The notes beneath the pieces were generated by a model. That model was not told the origin of the DNA. It saw nothing but the letters and a program-made list of their open reading frames with translations, and made no database searches. This document shows positions 55,256 to 64,000 of a DNA stretch of 64,000 nucleotides, one piece after another (the first letter of the stretch is position 1; the number at the start of each line of letters is the position of its first letter). The position numbers and the translations under genes were made by a program. Source of the DNA: Ligustrum vulgare (taxonomy: Eukaryota; Streptophyta; Magnoliopsida; Lamiales; Oleaceae); the NCBI GenBank assembly GCA_963555705.1, contig OY743172.1, positions 66,298,602 to 66,362,601 of the forward strand, read 5' to 3'.

Positions 55256-55520
55256 TAACGGGCAAAAGGGGTCATATTTGGCTTAGAGGGAAAAAAAAGT
55301 GAGGGCAAATTTGTCAAGTAAAAGATTCTCCCTCATTCACACTTTTTAGGTAGTGTAGATGTAGATGTAGATAGATTTTTAGGTAGTGTACATGTACATG
55401 TAGATTAATGGGCAATAAGGGGTATATTTCACTTAGAGGGAAAAAACTATGAGGGAAAATTAGTCAAGTGAAAGATTCTCACCCATTCACACTTTTTAAG
55501 TAGTTGTAGATTAAGACAAG
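55256..55520. repeat. two-copy tandem duplication, ~150 bp
   Basis: Shared phrases include GGGCAA, CTTAGAGGGAAAAAA, GTCAAGT, AAAGATTCTC and CATTCACACTTTTTA, with a short GTAGATGTAGATGTAGAT microsatellite between the copies. Confidence 0.7.
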
Positions 55521-55658
55521 TTGAATGAAATAACATGATCTTGATGTCCTAATTAATATTTTGCTTGTTAAAAATAACAGTGTTAAATTGACTACATGTA
55601 TCGATACTTGAAGTTTGAAGATGAAGATGTGTCAATGCCTATTCTTGGAGTATCAATA

Positions 55659-57697
55659 TGTAACGCCCCGAGTTCTAAATACTCGAAACGCCACTTCATC
55701 GTCTCAAACTCAATTTCAAAAAATATTCATTTAGCGGGAATAATTGAAATTTTAAATTTTTCATAAAATATTATTCCAATCATTCATAGAAATAAAACTC
55801 CAAATTCTCCATAGTCGTATAAAATAAAGTTCGACTTAAAATAAACGGAAATTTTAAATATTTAAAATAATATTTAATTATTTCTTTGCCACTTGTGTCC
55901 ATCACTCGCCACCGCTTCCGAAGTCTGCAAAAATTGTTAATAACGGGGTGAGTATTTCTAAGAAATACTCAGTAAACTCATAACCGAATAATTCACTTAA
56001 TCCATAAATTTTGCACATAAACATGTAATCATGCTAACATATTTTTCTCATAATATCATAACATATCACATATTCACATAAGTGCGGAAAGTAGCCTTGT
56101 CTTGTCTTAATTCAACATGCAATTATGCATGGAAGTTATAACGCATATAACATTTCTTCTTCATACACCATTTATGGGAGAGCATTTGCCCGTCTTACCC
56201 CTCATGGTTAATCACATGAACATAACATCATATATGATTTACATAATTACAAATTCACATGTAAATCATAGCTAAATAAATTATTGAGTATGAGTCTACC
56301 TCAAAGCTTAACGAGTATATATATCGAGCGGGAAACACTTCAAGTCTCTAATCGTCCGTTCGCGTCGTCTAGCCAAAAAAGATAAATTTGAATTAGAAAT
56401 TTTGGGAAAAATTGAGCGTTTGAAAAGAAAATAAAAGATTGAGGACTAATTTAAAGATTTGGGACTTAATTAAATTTTTCCAGAATAGCAGGGGACTGAC
56501 TCGGATATTTTAAAAGTTGCAGGGCTTAAATAACAATTGCTTAAAACTTAGGGCTGCAGATTTGAAATGTCATTAAATCAAGGGACTGAAATCGCTAAGT
56601 TTAGGAAAATTGGGACTTAGGGGCAATTTCGCAAAATCAAAACTTTTTTAAAAATAAAATATCACTCCTCTCTCTCTCTCTCTTCATTTCGCAACCGAGA
56701 GAGAGAGAGAGGTGGGGGCGACGGGAGGCGTCGTCCCTCCGATCCCGGTGGGATGCCGGCGCTTTCTCCGGTGGTGATGCCGCCATCATGCGGGGGCGGA
56801 GCACGTGTGAGGAGAGGGAGCTGAAGATGAAGGATTGGGCGATTTGGGTGCGAAATCGAGGCTGGCTGCCCGAAATTGGGAGTTCCATTTTAGGTAAACG
56901 TCCAGTTGAGGTAAGTATAAACTTTCTTGGCTCATTCTCTTGGTTCTTGTGGTGGTTTGGGTGTTGATTGGTTTGACTTTGGAGGTTTTGGAAATGGCCA
57001 TTGATATGGGCAGTGACGATGGCGGTTGTGGCGCACTGCGTGTAGTGGTTTGGCCTTTGTTGTTTGGTGGTGTTAGTGGTGAATTTTGATTGCTGTTGGT
57101 TTGTAGTTGGTGACTGAAGTTTTGGCCATGGTGATACCGGTTGTGGATTTTGAATTGGCAGTGTTGGGTTGAGGTGGTGGTGCTGACACCCAGTTTGCTT
57201 TGGAGTATCACCGGTGGACTACAGATTGAGATCGTGTGAAATGGGGGATGTTTGTGGTTGTGTATTATGGAAGAATTGCATAAGATCAATTTGAGGCAAG
57301 AAATTCTTACCTATATTTTGCTGGTGCTCGTGAGGGAAGTGAAAATGGGGATTGGGACTGGTTTATAGTGAGTACTTAGGGAGCTGAAGGATTTGTAACA
57401 GAAATTGGAAATTGATGGTGGCATTTGTGATGTGAGGAACGTGTCTGGCATCATTTCTGATTCAAAGGTTGCTGGAACGTTTATGATCAATAATTTGGAC
57501 GTTTTTTTTTTTTTTTTGAAATACTGATTTTGGACAAATTTAAAATTATAAATCGGATTAAAAGATTTAAACGAATCTAAATCTATTTCTTGAAATAATT
57601 TATATGGCTAGACGAACATGGTCTCATCGGGTGAAGTCGTAGCGACAATTTAAATAAATTTAACTTTTATTATTATAGAATTTTCTCGGTCGCTACA
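55659..57697 (-). repeat. element E 3' LTR
   Basis: 2039 bp; on the plus strand TGTAACGCCCCGAG to CTCGGTCGCTACA. It contains a CT/GA inverted repeat at 56665-56713 ((CT)n, short loop with TTTCGCAACC, (GA)n) and a GC-rich part at 56700-57240. The 167-codon minus frame at 56786-57289 lies inside it and looks fortuitous. Confidence 0.9.
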
Positions 57698-57708
57698 ACC
57701 TTACCCCC

Positions 57709-58680
57709 TTAAAATAATTTCGTCCTCGAAATTAAACTTACTTGGTCTACAATTTCTGGATATTTGGCTAAAATTTCCTCTTCTTTTTCCCAGGTAGCCT
57801 CGTTGCTACCGTGTCTACCCCACTGGACCTTGACTAAGGGAATCTCCTTGTTCCTCAAGACATGGAGTTTTCTGTCAACTATTGCCATAGGTGCTTCCTC
57901 ATAGGATAGATTCCTCTGAATCGGAATTGACTGATAGTTAATCACATGGCTGGGATCATGCACATACTTCCTTAATAGAGAAACGTGAAAAATATTATGT
58001 ACCGCCGTAAGTTCTGGCGGTAGCGCCAAACGATAAGCCACGTTCCCTACTTGTTCCAATATCTCAAACGGCCCAATATATCGAGGCCTTAGCTTTCCTC
58101 TTATACCAAAACGGAAAGTTCCTTTCATCGGGGCCACTTTCAAAAATACCTTATCTCCAACTTGTAATTCCAAGTCTTTTCTTCTCTTATCAGCATAGCT
58201 TTTCTGTCTATCTTGAGCAGCTTTAATCCTCAGTCTGATCTTTTCAATGGCCTCTACTGTCTTTTCAATCAATTCTGGACCTAATATCTTCCTCTCACCA
58301 ATCTCATCCCAATATATTGGTGATCGACATCTTCGTCCATACAATGCTTCATATGGCGGCATATCGATGGTAGCCTGAAAGCTATTATTGTAGGCAAACT
58401 CTACTAATGGCAGGTGAGTTTCCCAATTACCACTCAAATCCAAAACACAGGCTCTAAGCATATCTTCCAAAATTTGAATAGTACGCTCGGACTGTCCGTC
58501 AGTCTGGGGATGATAAGCTGTACTAAAATTTAATTTAGTATCCATAGCCATTTGTAAACTCTTCCAAAATCTCGAGGTAAACCTCGGATCTCTGTCTGAA
58601 ACAATGGATACTGGGACTACATGAAGTCGAACAATCTCTCTAACATATATCTGTGCCAACTGTTCTACATTGAGAGTCAT
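57709..58680 (-). pseudogene. element E integrase C-terminal part with chromodomain
   Basis: Continues the pol frame after a TGA at 58681-58683. Catalytic core: [20 protein letters not shown] and [20 protein letters not shown], with the second Asp and the Glu present. The C-terminal DNA-binding part includes [16 protein letters not shown] and [20 protein letters not shown]. The chromodomain is near residues 275-312: [20 protein letters not shown] and [11 protein letters not shown]. The chromodomain is thought to guide integration to heterochromatin in this lineage. Confidence 0.9.
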
Positions 58681-61320
58681 TCAAATCGGAAGGAAGTGAG
58701 CTGACTTCGTGAGTCGATCCACAATAACCCAAATTGCATCATGCCCTCTTGCAGATCTCGGTAAACCCGTAACAAAATCCATAGTGATCTTCTCCCACTT
58801 CCATTCGGGTATTTCTAAAGGATTTAACAATCCTGATGGTCTCTGATGTTCGGCCTTAACTTGCTGACAGACCATGCAGTGCGAGACAAATTTAGCAATG
58901 CTTCCTTTCATATTCCTCCACCAGAATGTTTCTCGCAGATCGCGATACATTTTCCTCCCTCCTGGATGAGCTGCATATGGGGCTGAATGGGCTTCATCCA
59001 ATATTTCATTTATGATCTGATCGTCTTTTGGTACACAGAGACGACCTTTGAACATAAGTGCATTGTCAGGAGAAATCTCGAAATCTATCCTCTTATCAGT
59101 CCCTACTTCAGATCTTATCTTTTCCAAGAATTTATCGCTAACCTTAGCTGTCACTATTCGCTTTCTCAAATCTGGCTTAACAATCAAGTTTGCAAGTTTA
59201 CTAGAATTTTGGGTTGATGGGACTTGTACTTCGATCCTCATATTCTGAAAATCTCGAATCAGTTGTTCTTGCATTGTTCCCAAGAATGATAATTGTCCAG
59301 CATCCTTTCTGCTTAGCGCATCTGCAACCTTGTTGGCTTTACCCGGGTGGTAAAGAATACTGCAGTCATAATCCTTCACCAACTCAAGCCATCGGCGCTG
59401 TCTCATATTCAGCTCCTTATGAGTAAAGAAATATTTGAGACTCTTATGATCGGTGTAAATCTCGCATTTACTCCCGTATAGATAGTGTCGCCAAATCTTC
59501 AAAGCATGCACTACGGCTGCTAGCTCCAAATCATGCGTTGGATAATTTTGCTCATATGGTTTCAATTGCCTCGAAGCGTAGGCAACCACTTTACCTTTCT
59601 GCATTAGGACACATCCCAATCCATGTTTGGAGGCATCACTGTAAATAACAAAACTGTCAGTTCCATCGGGTACAGTCAATACTGGTGCTGAAACCAGTCT
59701 ATTCTTCAACTCTTGGAAACTTCGCTCACATTGTTCAGTCCATTGAAATTTAACACATTTTCGCGTCAACTGGGTCATGGGACCAGCTATCTTTGAGAAA
59801 CCTTCTATGAACCGTCGGTAATATCCCGCCAATCCTAGAAAGCTCCTCACATCTCCAGCACTTGCTGGCGTAACCCAATTAGTCACTGTCTCAACCTTAG
59901 ATGGATCAACTTCGATTCCTTTGACCGTGACAATGTGACCCAGAAAACCTATCTTCTCCAGCCAGAATTCACACTTCTTGAATTTGGCATACAGTTTTTC
60001 TGCTCTCAATGTCTCCAGTACAATTCTCAGATGTTCCTTATGCTGTTCAGAATCCCTGGAGTAAACTAAAATGTCATCAATGAAGACAATGACGAATTTA
60101 TCCAAGTATTGGTGGAAAACTCGATTCATCAAGTCCATAAATACTGCAGGTGCATTCGTGAGACCGAACGGCATCACTGTGAACTCATAATGTCCATATC
60201 GCGTTCTGAATGCTGTCTTTGTCACATCAGACGGCTTAATCTTTAGTTGATGGTAGCCGGACCTCAAATCCATTTTTGAGAAAACAGCAGCTCCTTTCAG
60301 TTGATCAAACAAGTCTTCAATCCGAGGTAATGGATACTTATTCTTTATCGTCAACTTGTTGAGTTCTCGATAATTGATGCACATTCTCATACTGCCATCC
60401 TTCTTCTTCACAAACAGAACAGGCGCTCCCCATGGAGACACGCTGGGCCTGATGAACCCCTTCTCTAGTAGTTCCTCCAGCTGGACCTTCAATTCCTGCA
60501 ACTCTTTCGGTGCCATACGATACGGAGCTTTAGAAACAGGGGCAGCTCCTGGCACTAAGTCGATAACAAACTCCACTTGCCTATCAGGCGGAATGCCGGG
60601 TAGGTCATTAGGAAAAACATCGCCATAATCGCACACAACTGGCACTGACTCCAAGGTAACTTCTTTAGTCGGTTGGTTTTGAAGGCTAACCAGATAGCCC
60701 TGACAATTTCTTTTGCTTAGAAGTCTTTCTGCCTGAAGAACCGAAATAAGGCGAGGAAGTGCCTTAATCTTCGACCCATAGAATCTGAATACTTCTTTGC
60801 CATTCTTACGAAATACGACTTCCTTCTCATGGCACAAAATGGCAGCACGATTGATACTCAACCAGTCCATTCCTAGGATAACATCGAAATCTCTCATCGG
60901 AATTATGTTCAGATCTGCTTCAAGTATTTGGCCATCGAAATCTATTTTTGCCGTCTTAACCATCTTATCAGTCTCAATAGTTCCTCCCGATAGTAAACTA
61001 ACCTCAAGTATACTACCAGTTTTCTCTCCAACTAAATCCAGTCTAGATAGGCATGCATCAGAAATAAAAGAATGTGTAGAACCCGAATCAATCAAGATAT
61101 AAACAGGAATACCGGAAACAGTTAGTATAGCTGCAATCACTTCGGAATCTTCGGCAGCATCCATGGCAAACACTCTGGCCTTTCCCTTCTTATTCTGATC
61201 CACGTTCTTCTTTTGATCGGTGCCCTGTGCTGGTGGATTGCGACAATCAAAGGAAAGATGACCTGGTTGGCCACATTTGTAGCACACTCCTTTGCCCATC
61301 AAACACTCTCCTTTGTGCAT
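58681..61320 (-). pseudogene. element E protease, RT, RNase H and integrase N-terminal part
   Basis: Follows the gag frame after one TGA. Residues 13-26 are a zinc knuckle [14 protein letters not shown], preceded by HKGEC, the end of another zinc-binding block that starts in gag. Protease [13 protein letters not shown] lies at ~76-88. RT has [34 protein letters not shown] and catalytic [11 protein letters not shown] near 390. RNase H has [17 protein letters not shown] and [11 protein letters not shown], ending [11 protein letters not shown]. The integrase zinc region ends [15 protein letters not shown], and the core starts [15 protein letters not shown] and [15 protein letters not shown]. The TGA at 58681-58683 is where an Arg codon would be expected from the C-to-T pattern. 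Confidence 0.92.
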
Positions 61321-62148
61321 TCACAAACACTTCGAACAAGGTGACATGTTGCCAGTTGCTTGACCCTTAACGGGTCCTGAGTTCGTCTTCTTGTTGGGCA
61401 CATATCTCCTCTTCTGGTTCTGAGTCGGACCATTCCACTCTCTCTTGCCCTGAAATCTGGCATTCCTCTGACTTTCCTCAGTACCAAACTTTATTCCAGC
61501 ATAAGCTACCGCTTGAGCTTTCTTCACAACCTCTCTATATGTGGGCAATTCGTGAGAACTAACGATCTGTCGAATCTCCGATCGTAGACCTTTCTCAAAA
61601 CGACGGGCCTTTTTAGCCTCAGTTTCCACCAGATGTGGAGCATAACGTGTCAATTCCTCAAACTTCCTCTCATACTCTGTTATGTCCATATCTCCTTGTA
61701 CAAGGCGTAGGAACTCCGTCTCTTTATGATCTCGAAGAGCTTGGGGGAAAAACTTATCTTTGATCTCAGCCTTAAATTCCTCCCATGTCAAGGCTGGTTT
61801 CTCTTCCTCAGTCCTGGTACGTGATGCTGATTCCCACCAAAATCCCGCTCTTCCAAGTAGCATAAACTCAGCACAAATAATCTTCCTATCCTCAGGGCAG
61901 GATATGTGCCTAAATATCTTCTCGATGGTTTGCAGCCACTCTTCCACGGCTAGTGGGCCATTTTCGCCATCAAAAGTGGGCGGACGGTACCTTCTGAATT
62001 GCTCAATGATTGGTACCGCGGGAGCAGCTGGGGCTTGCCTCATGTCTTGTACAGCCCTGAGTAAGTCTCTGATAGCAGTGGACTGAGCCGTGGCTCCCTC
62101 TTCTAGGGCAGGATGCTCAGCCACATCTCTGTTTCCGCGCCTAGACAT
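61321..62148 (-). pseudogene. element E gag
   Basis: Start MSRRGNRDVAEHPALEEGAT. Capsid blocks: RYRPPTFDGENGPLAVEEWL, CPEDRKIICAEFMLLGRAGF with WWESAS, EEFKAEIKDKFFPQALRDHK, MDITEYERKFEELTRYAPHL and KKARRFEKGLRSEIRQIVSS. A basic tail leads to PCSKC, the first half of a zinc-binding block. The TGA at 61321-61323 sits between KCL and MHKGEC, splitting that block; reading continues in the same frame into pol. It is likely a nonsense mutation rather than a natural end. Confidence 0.9.
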
Positions 62149-62352
62149 TTTCCTTAAAAAAAATGAACAGAAAAAAAAATATTTTTAAGTTCTCGATTCA
62201 TAACCCATCATCACAATAATGTACTCAACTCAAAAAGAATTGACAGAAAATATCTTTATTCATAACTTAAAATTCCTTCAAGTGAGGATACATCAAATCG
62301 AAAGATAACTGGAAATGGAAAATGCTAACGCTGACTACTATACTATTTCATT

Positions 62353-62955
62353 CTACTCATTTAGCCAACCATTTCCTCCAGACGGTGGTGCAGCTGGCGG
62401 GGAACCGTAATTGAACCATGACGAGTACCCCGGTGAGCTAGGGGTGTAATCATAAATTCCTGACTCCGCGTCAGATACCACTAATGGTTCATTCTCCTCA
62501 TCGTCGTCAGAGAGGACAATTACTTCTAGCGCGGGCGCAGGAGCAGGCGCAAGCACTGGCGCTGGGACGGAGTCATCGTCGTCCGAAATAACAATCACTT
62601 ATGGCTCTGGTGCTGGAGCAAGGCCTCTAAAGCGGTCCCAGTGCTCCAAGAACTCGATACAGACTCTCGGAAAACTTACGTCATCACCGAGACGTCCTTT
62701 TACATCATTGTAAAACTGAGTTGCTTGCTGTTGTTGACCTATCAGAAATGTCGACAACAAATGATTGATGGACTGAGTGTCCGTCATCCTAAAACCACCG
62801 GCTATGGCCCTTCGACGTAAGGCACAGTACCCGAATATATGATCAGACAATGTGGTATGTGGGTCCACTCGGAAGGACAAGTAAGCTGAAAACTCGTTTC
62901 CTGGTTCATTCTGTTGACCCCTTCTAAAATGTGCCATATCTAAAGAAAATACCAA
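62353..62955 (-). CDS. extra ORF upstream of gag in element E
   Basis: Between the PBS and gag, on the coding strand, lies a frame of ~200 codons, interrupted by one TAA at 62599-62601. Start could be M at 62955 or MAHFRRGQQNEPG at 62937. The first ~110 residues look folded: FSAYLSFRVDPHTTLSDHIF, ALRRRAIAGGF, INHLLSTFLIGQQQQATQF and FPRVCIEFLEHWDRFRG. The rest is low complexity: Ala-Pro repeats and two acidic blocks (VIVISDDDDS and VIVLSDDDEEN), resembling SUMO-interacting motifs with acidic flanks. It ends GGNGWLNE. I do not recognise a family. It overlaps neither gag nor LTR. The continued open frame on both sides of the single stop suggests a once-intact protein. Confidence 0.6.
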
Positions 62956-63306
62956 TTATGCAAGGTCCAGTTTAGGGTTCTTATAATATCATCTTCAAAA
63001 TTCGAGGACGGCAATTTATTATGAAAAACATTTCTTAAATTATGCTTCTTCTTCTTATTTCCCATTATGCTCGAACTCGTATTCTTTTACTTACTTCGGC
63101 ATATAATTTCTTTCTTCTTCTTCTAAATCTCATAAGACATGCAACTATTTTTCGAAATAAACATAACAATAATCATGAACTTCATAATAAAATTCTTTAC
63201 CTTCGGAATCGGCGGAGAGAATGATGACAGTGGCAATTTTTTTTTTTTTTTTGAAAACCTCCTTTGAAATTTTTTTTTTTTGCAAGTCTACAGAAACGTA
63301 GACCTT
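62956..63306 (-). other. element E 5' leader between PBS and extra ORF
   Basis: AT-rich leader with runs of T and of CTTCTT. Nothing coding. Near 63235-63280 two long oligo-T tracts may hinder sequencing accuracy. Confidence 0.6.
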
Positions 63307-63318
63307 GCTCTGATACCA
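63307..63318 (-). other. element E primer-binding site
   Basis: Minus strand TGGTATCAGAGC, three bases from the 5' LTR end: initiator-Met tRNA type. Confidence 0.9.
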
Positions 63319-63321
63319 TTC

Positions 63322-64000
63322 TGTAACGCCCCGAGTTCTAAATACTCGAAACGCCACTTCATCGTCTCAAACTCAATTTCAAAAAATATTCATTTAGCGG
63401 GAATAATTGAAATTTTAAATTTTTCATAAAATATTATTCCAATCATTCATAGAAATAAAAATCCAAATTCTCCATAGTCGTATAAAATAAAGTTCGACTT
63501 AAAATAAACCGAAATTTTAAATATTTAAAATAATATTTAATTATTTCTTTGCCACTTGTGTCCATCACTCGCCACCGCTTCCGAAGTCTGCAAAAATTGT
63601 TAATAACGGGGTGAGTATTTCTAAGAAATACTCAGTAAACTCATAACCGAATAATTCACTTAATCCATAAATTTTGCACATAAACATGTAATCATGCTAA
63701 CATATTTTTCTCATAATATCATAACATATCGCATATTCACATAAGTGCGGAAAGTAGCCTTGTCTTGTCTTAATTCAACATGCAATTATGCATGGAAGTT
63801 ATAACGCATATAACATTTCTTCTTCATACACCATTTCTGGGAGAGCATTTGCCCGTCTTACCCCTCATGGTTAATCACATGAACATAACATCATATATGA
63901 TTTACATAATTACAGATTCACATGCAAATCATAGCTAAATAAATTATTGAGTACGAGTCTACCTCAAAGCTTAACGAATATATATATCGAGCGGGAAACA
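63322..64000 (-). repeat. element E 5' LTR, partial
   Basis: Plus strand TGTAACGCCCCGAG onward, matching 55659-56337 with few differences. It is cut by the window end. Confidence 0.9.

Larger units (their letters stand above)
55659..64000 (-). mobile_element. element E: Tekay/Del-type chromovirus with extra ORF (5' LTR runs off the window)
   Basis: Minus-strand element: 5' LTR from 63322 to beyond 64000, PBS 63307-63318, an extra ORF (62353-62955), gag (61321-62148), pol (57709-61320), polypurine tract TTTTAAGGGGGTAAGGT and 3' LTR 55659-57697. Left target sequence is CAATA; its partner is outside. Over the 679 bp of LTR that can be compared I count about 9 differences (~1.3%), so it is young. 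Gag and pol are one frame broken only by two TGA codons. Confidence 0.9.

Overview
This window is nuclear DNA of a eudicot-like plant, made almost entirely of LTR retrotransposons and DNA-transposon remnants. Evidence: a plant UDP-glycosyltransferase exon with a PSPG box, Ty3/gypsy and Ty1/copia coding remnants, tRNA-type primer-binding sites, target-site duplications (TSDs) and long AT-rich spacers. I saw no rRNA, tRNA, CRISPR or operon structure. The only host gene I can support is the 3' exon of a UGT71-like glycosyltransferase (3823-4277). A candidate small secreted peptide lies just downstream.

Layout. 1-3715: a decayed Ty1/copia element carrying a solo LTR (349-1038) and a GC-rich hAT-type MITE (1442-2024); it sits in or beside the intron upstream of the UGT exon. 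7379-17033: element A, a minus-strand Ty3/gypsy element with gag, protease, RT, RNase H and integrase, TSD CAAGC, split by a 2.7-kb solo LTR (11425-14159, TSD CCTAT). 17471-18680: another solo LTR. 18975-20748: a hAT-like element with 8-bp TSD ATAAAAAC. 21603-24113: element B, a gag-protease-only relative of A. 24120-34555: element C, a further relative, split by an Athila-like element carrying only gag and protease (25597-33279, TSD GACCC). 34658-37016: solo LTR (TSD GATAA). 38600-41430: end of a chromodomain (Tekay/Del-type) element with its LTR. 41431-44577: 3' end of a Tat-lineage element. 44578-45770: an LTR fragment, then a protease fragment. 47311-51002: element D, a minus-strand gag-protease element like B (TSD CCCCC). 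55659-64000: element E, a nearly complete minus-strand Tekay-type element with an extra ORF upstream of gag; its 5' LTR runs off the window.

The most unusual signal is a shared regulatory-looking architecture. A 12-bp palindrome, TTACGGCCGTAA, occurs in clustered pairs whose starts are 20-22 bp apart (two helical turns). The clusters lie upstream of the TATA-like box in the LTRs of A, D and the Athila-like element, and again inside the Athila-like element: about 54 copies in seven arrays. A fourth LTR (44677-44781) has the same spacing with a different palindrome, GCGATCGC, ending 87 bp upstream of its TATA box; the Athila array ends 85 bp upstream of its own. The two LTRs of D differ in length by 63 bp, which is three 21-bp motif steps. 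I know of no described system of this form, but I could not search for one.

B and D form a second coherent group. They keep a TRUE A-like zinc knuckle and protease, lack RT and integrase, and carry in their place a Lys/Arg-rich segment joined to the A-like integrase C-terminal tail. A is the kind of autonomous partner that could mobilise them.
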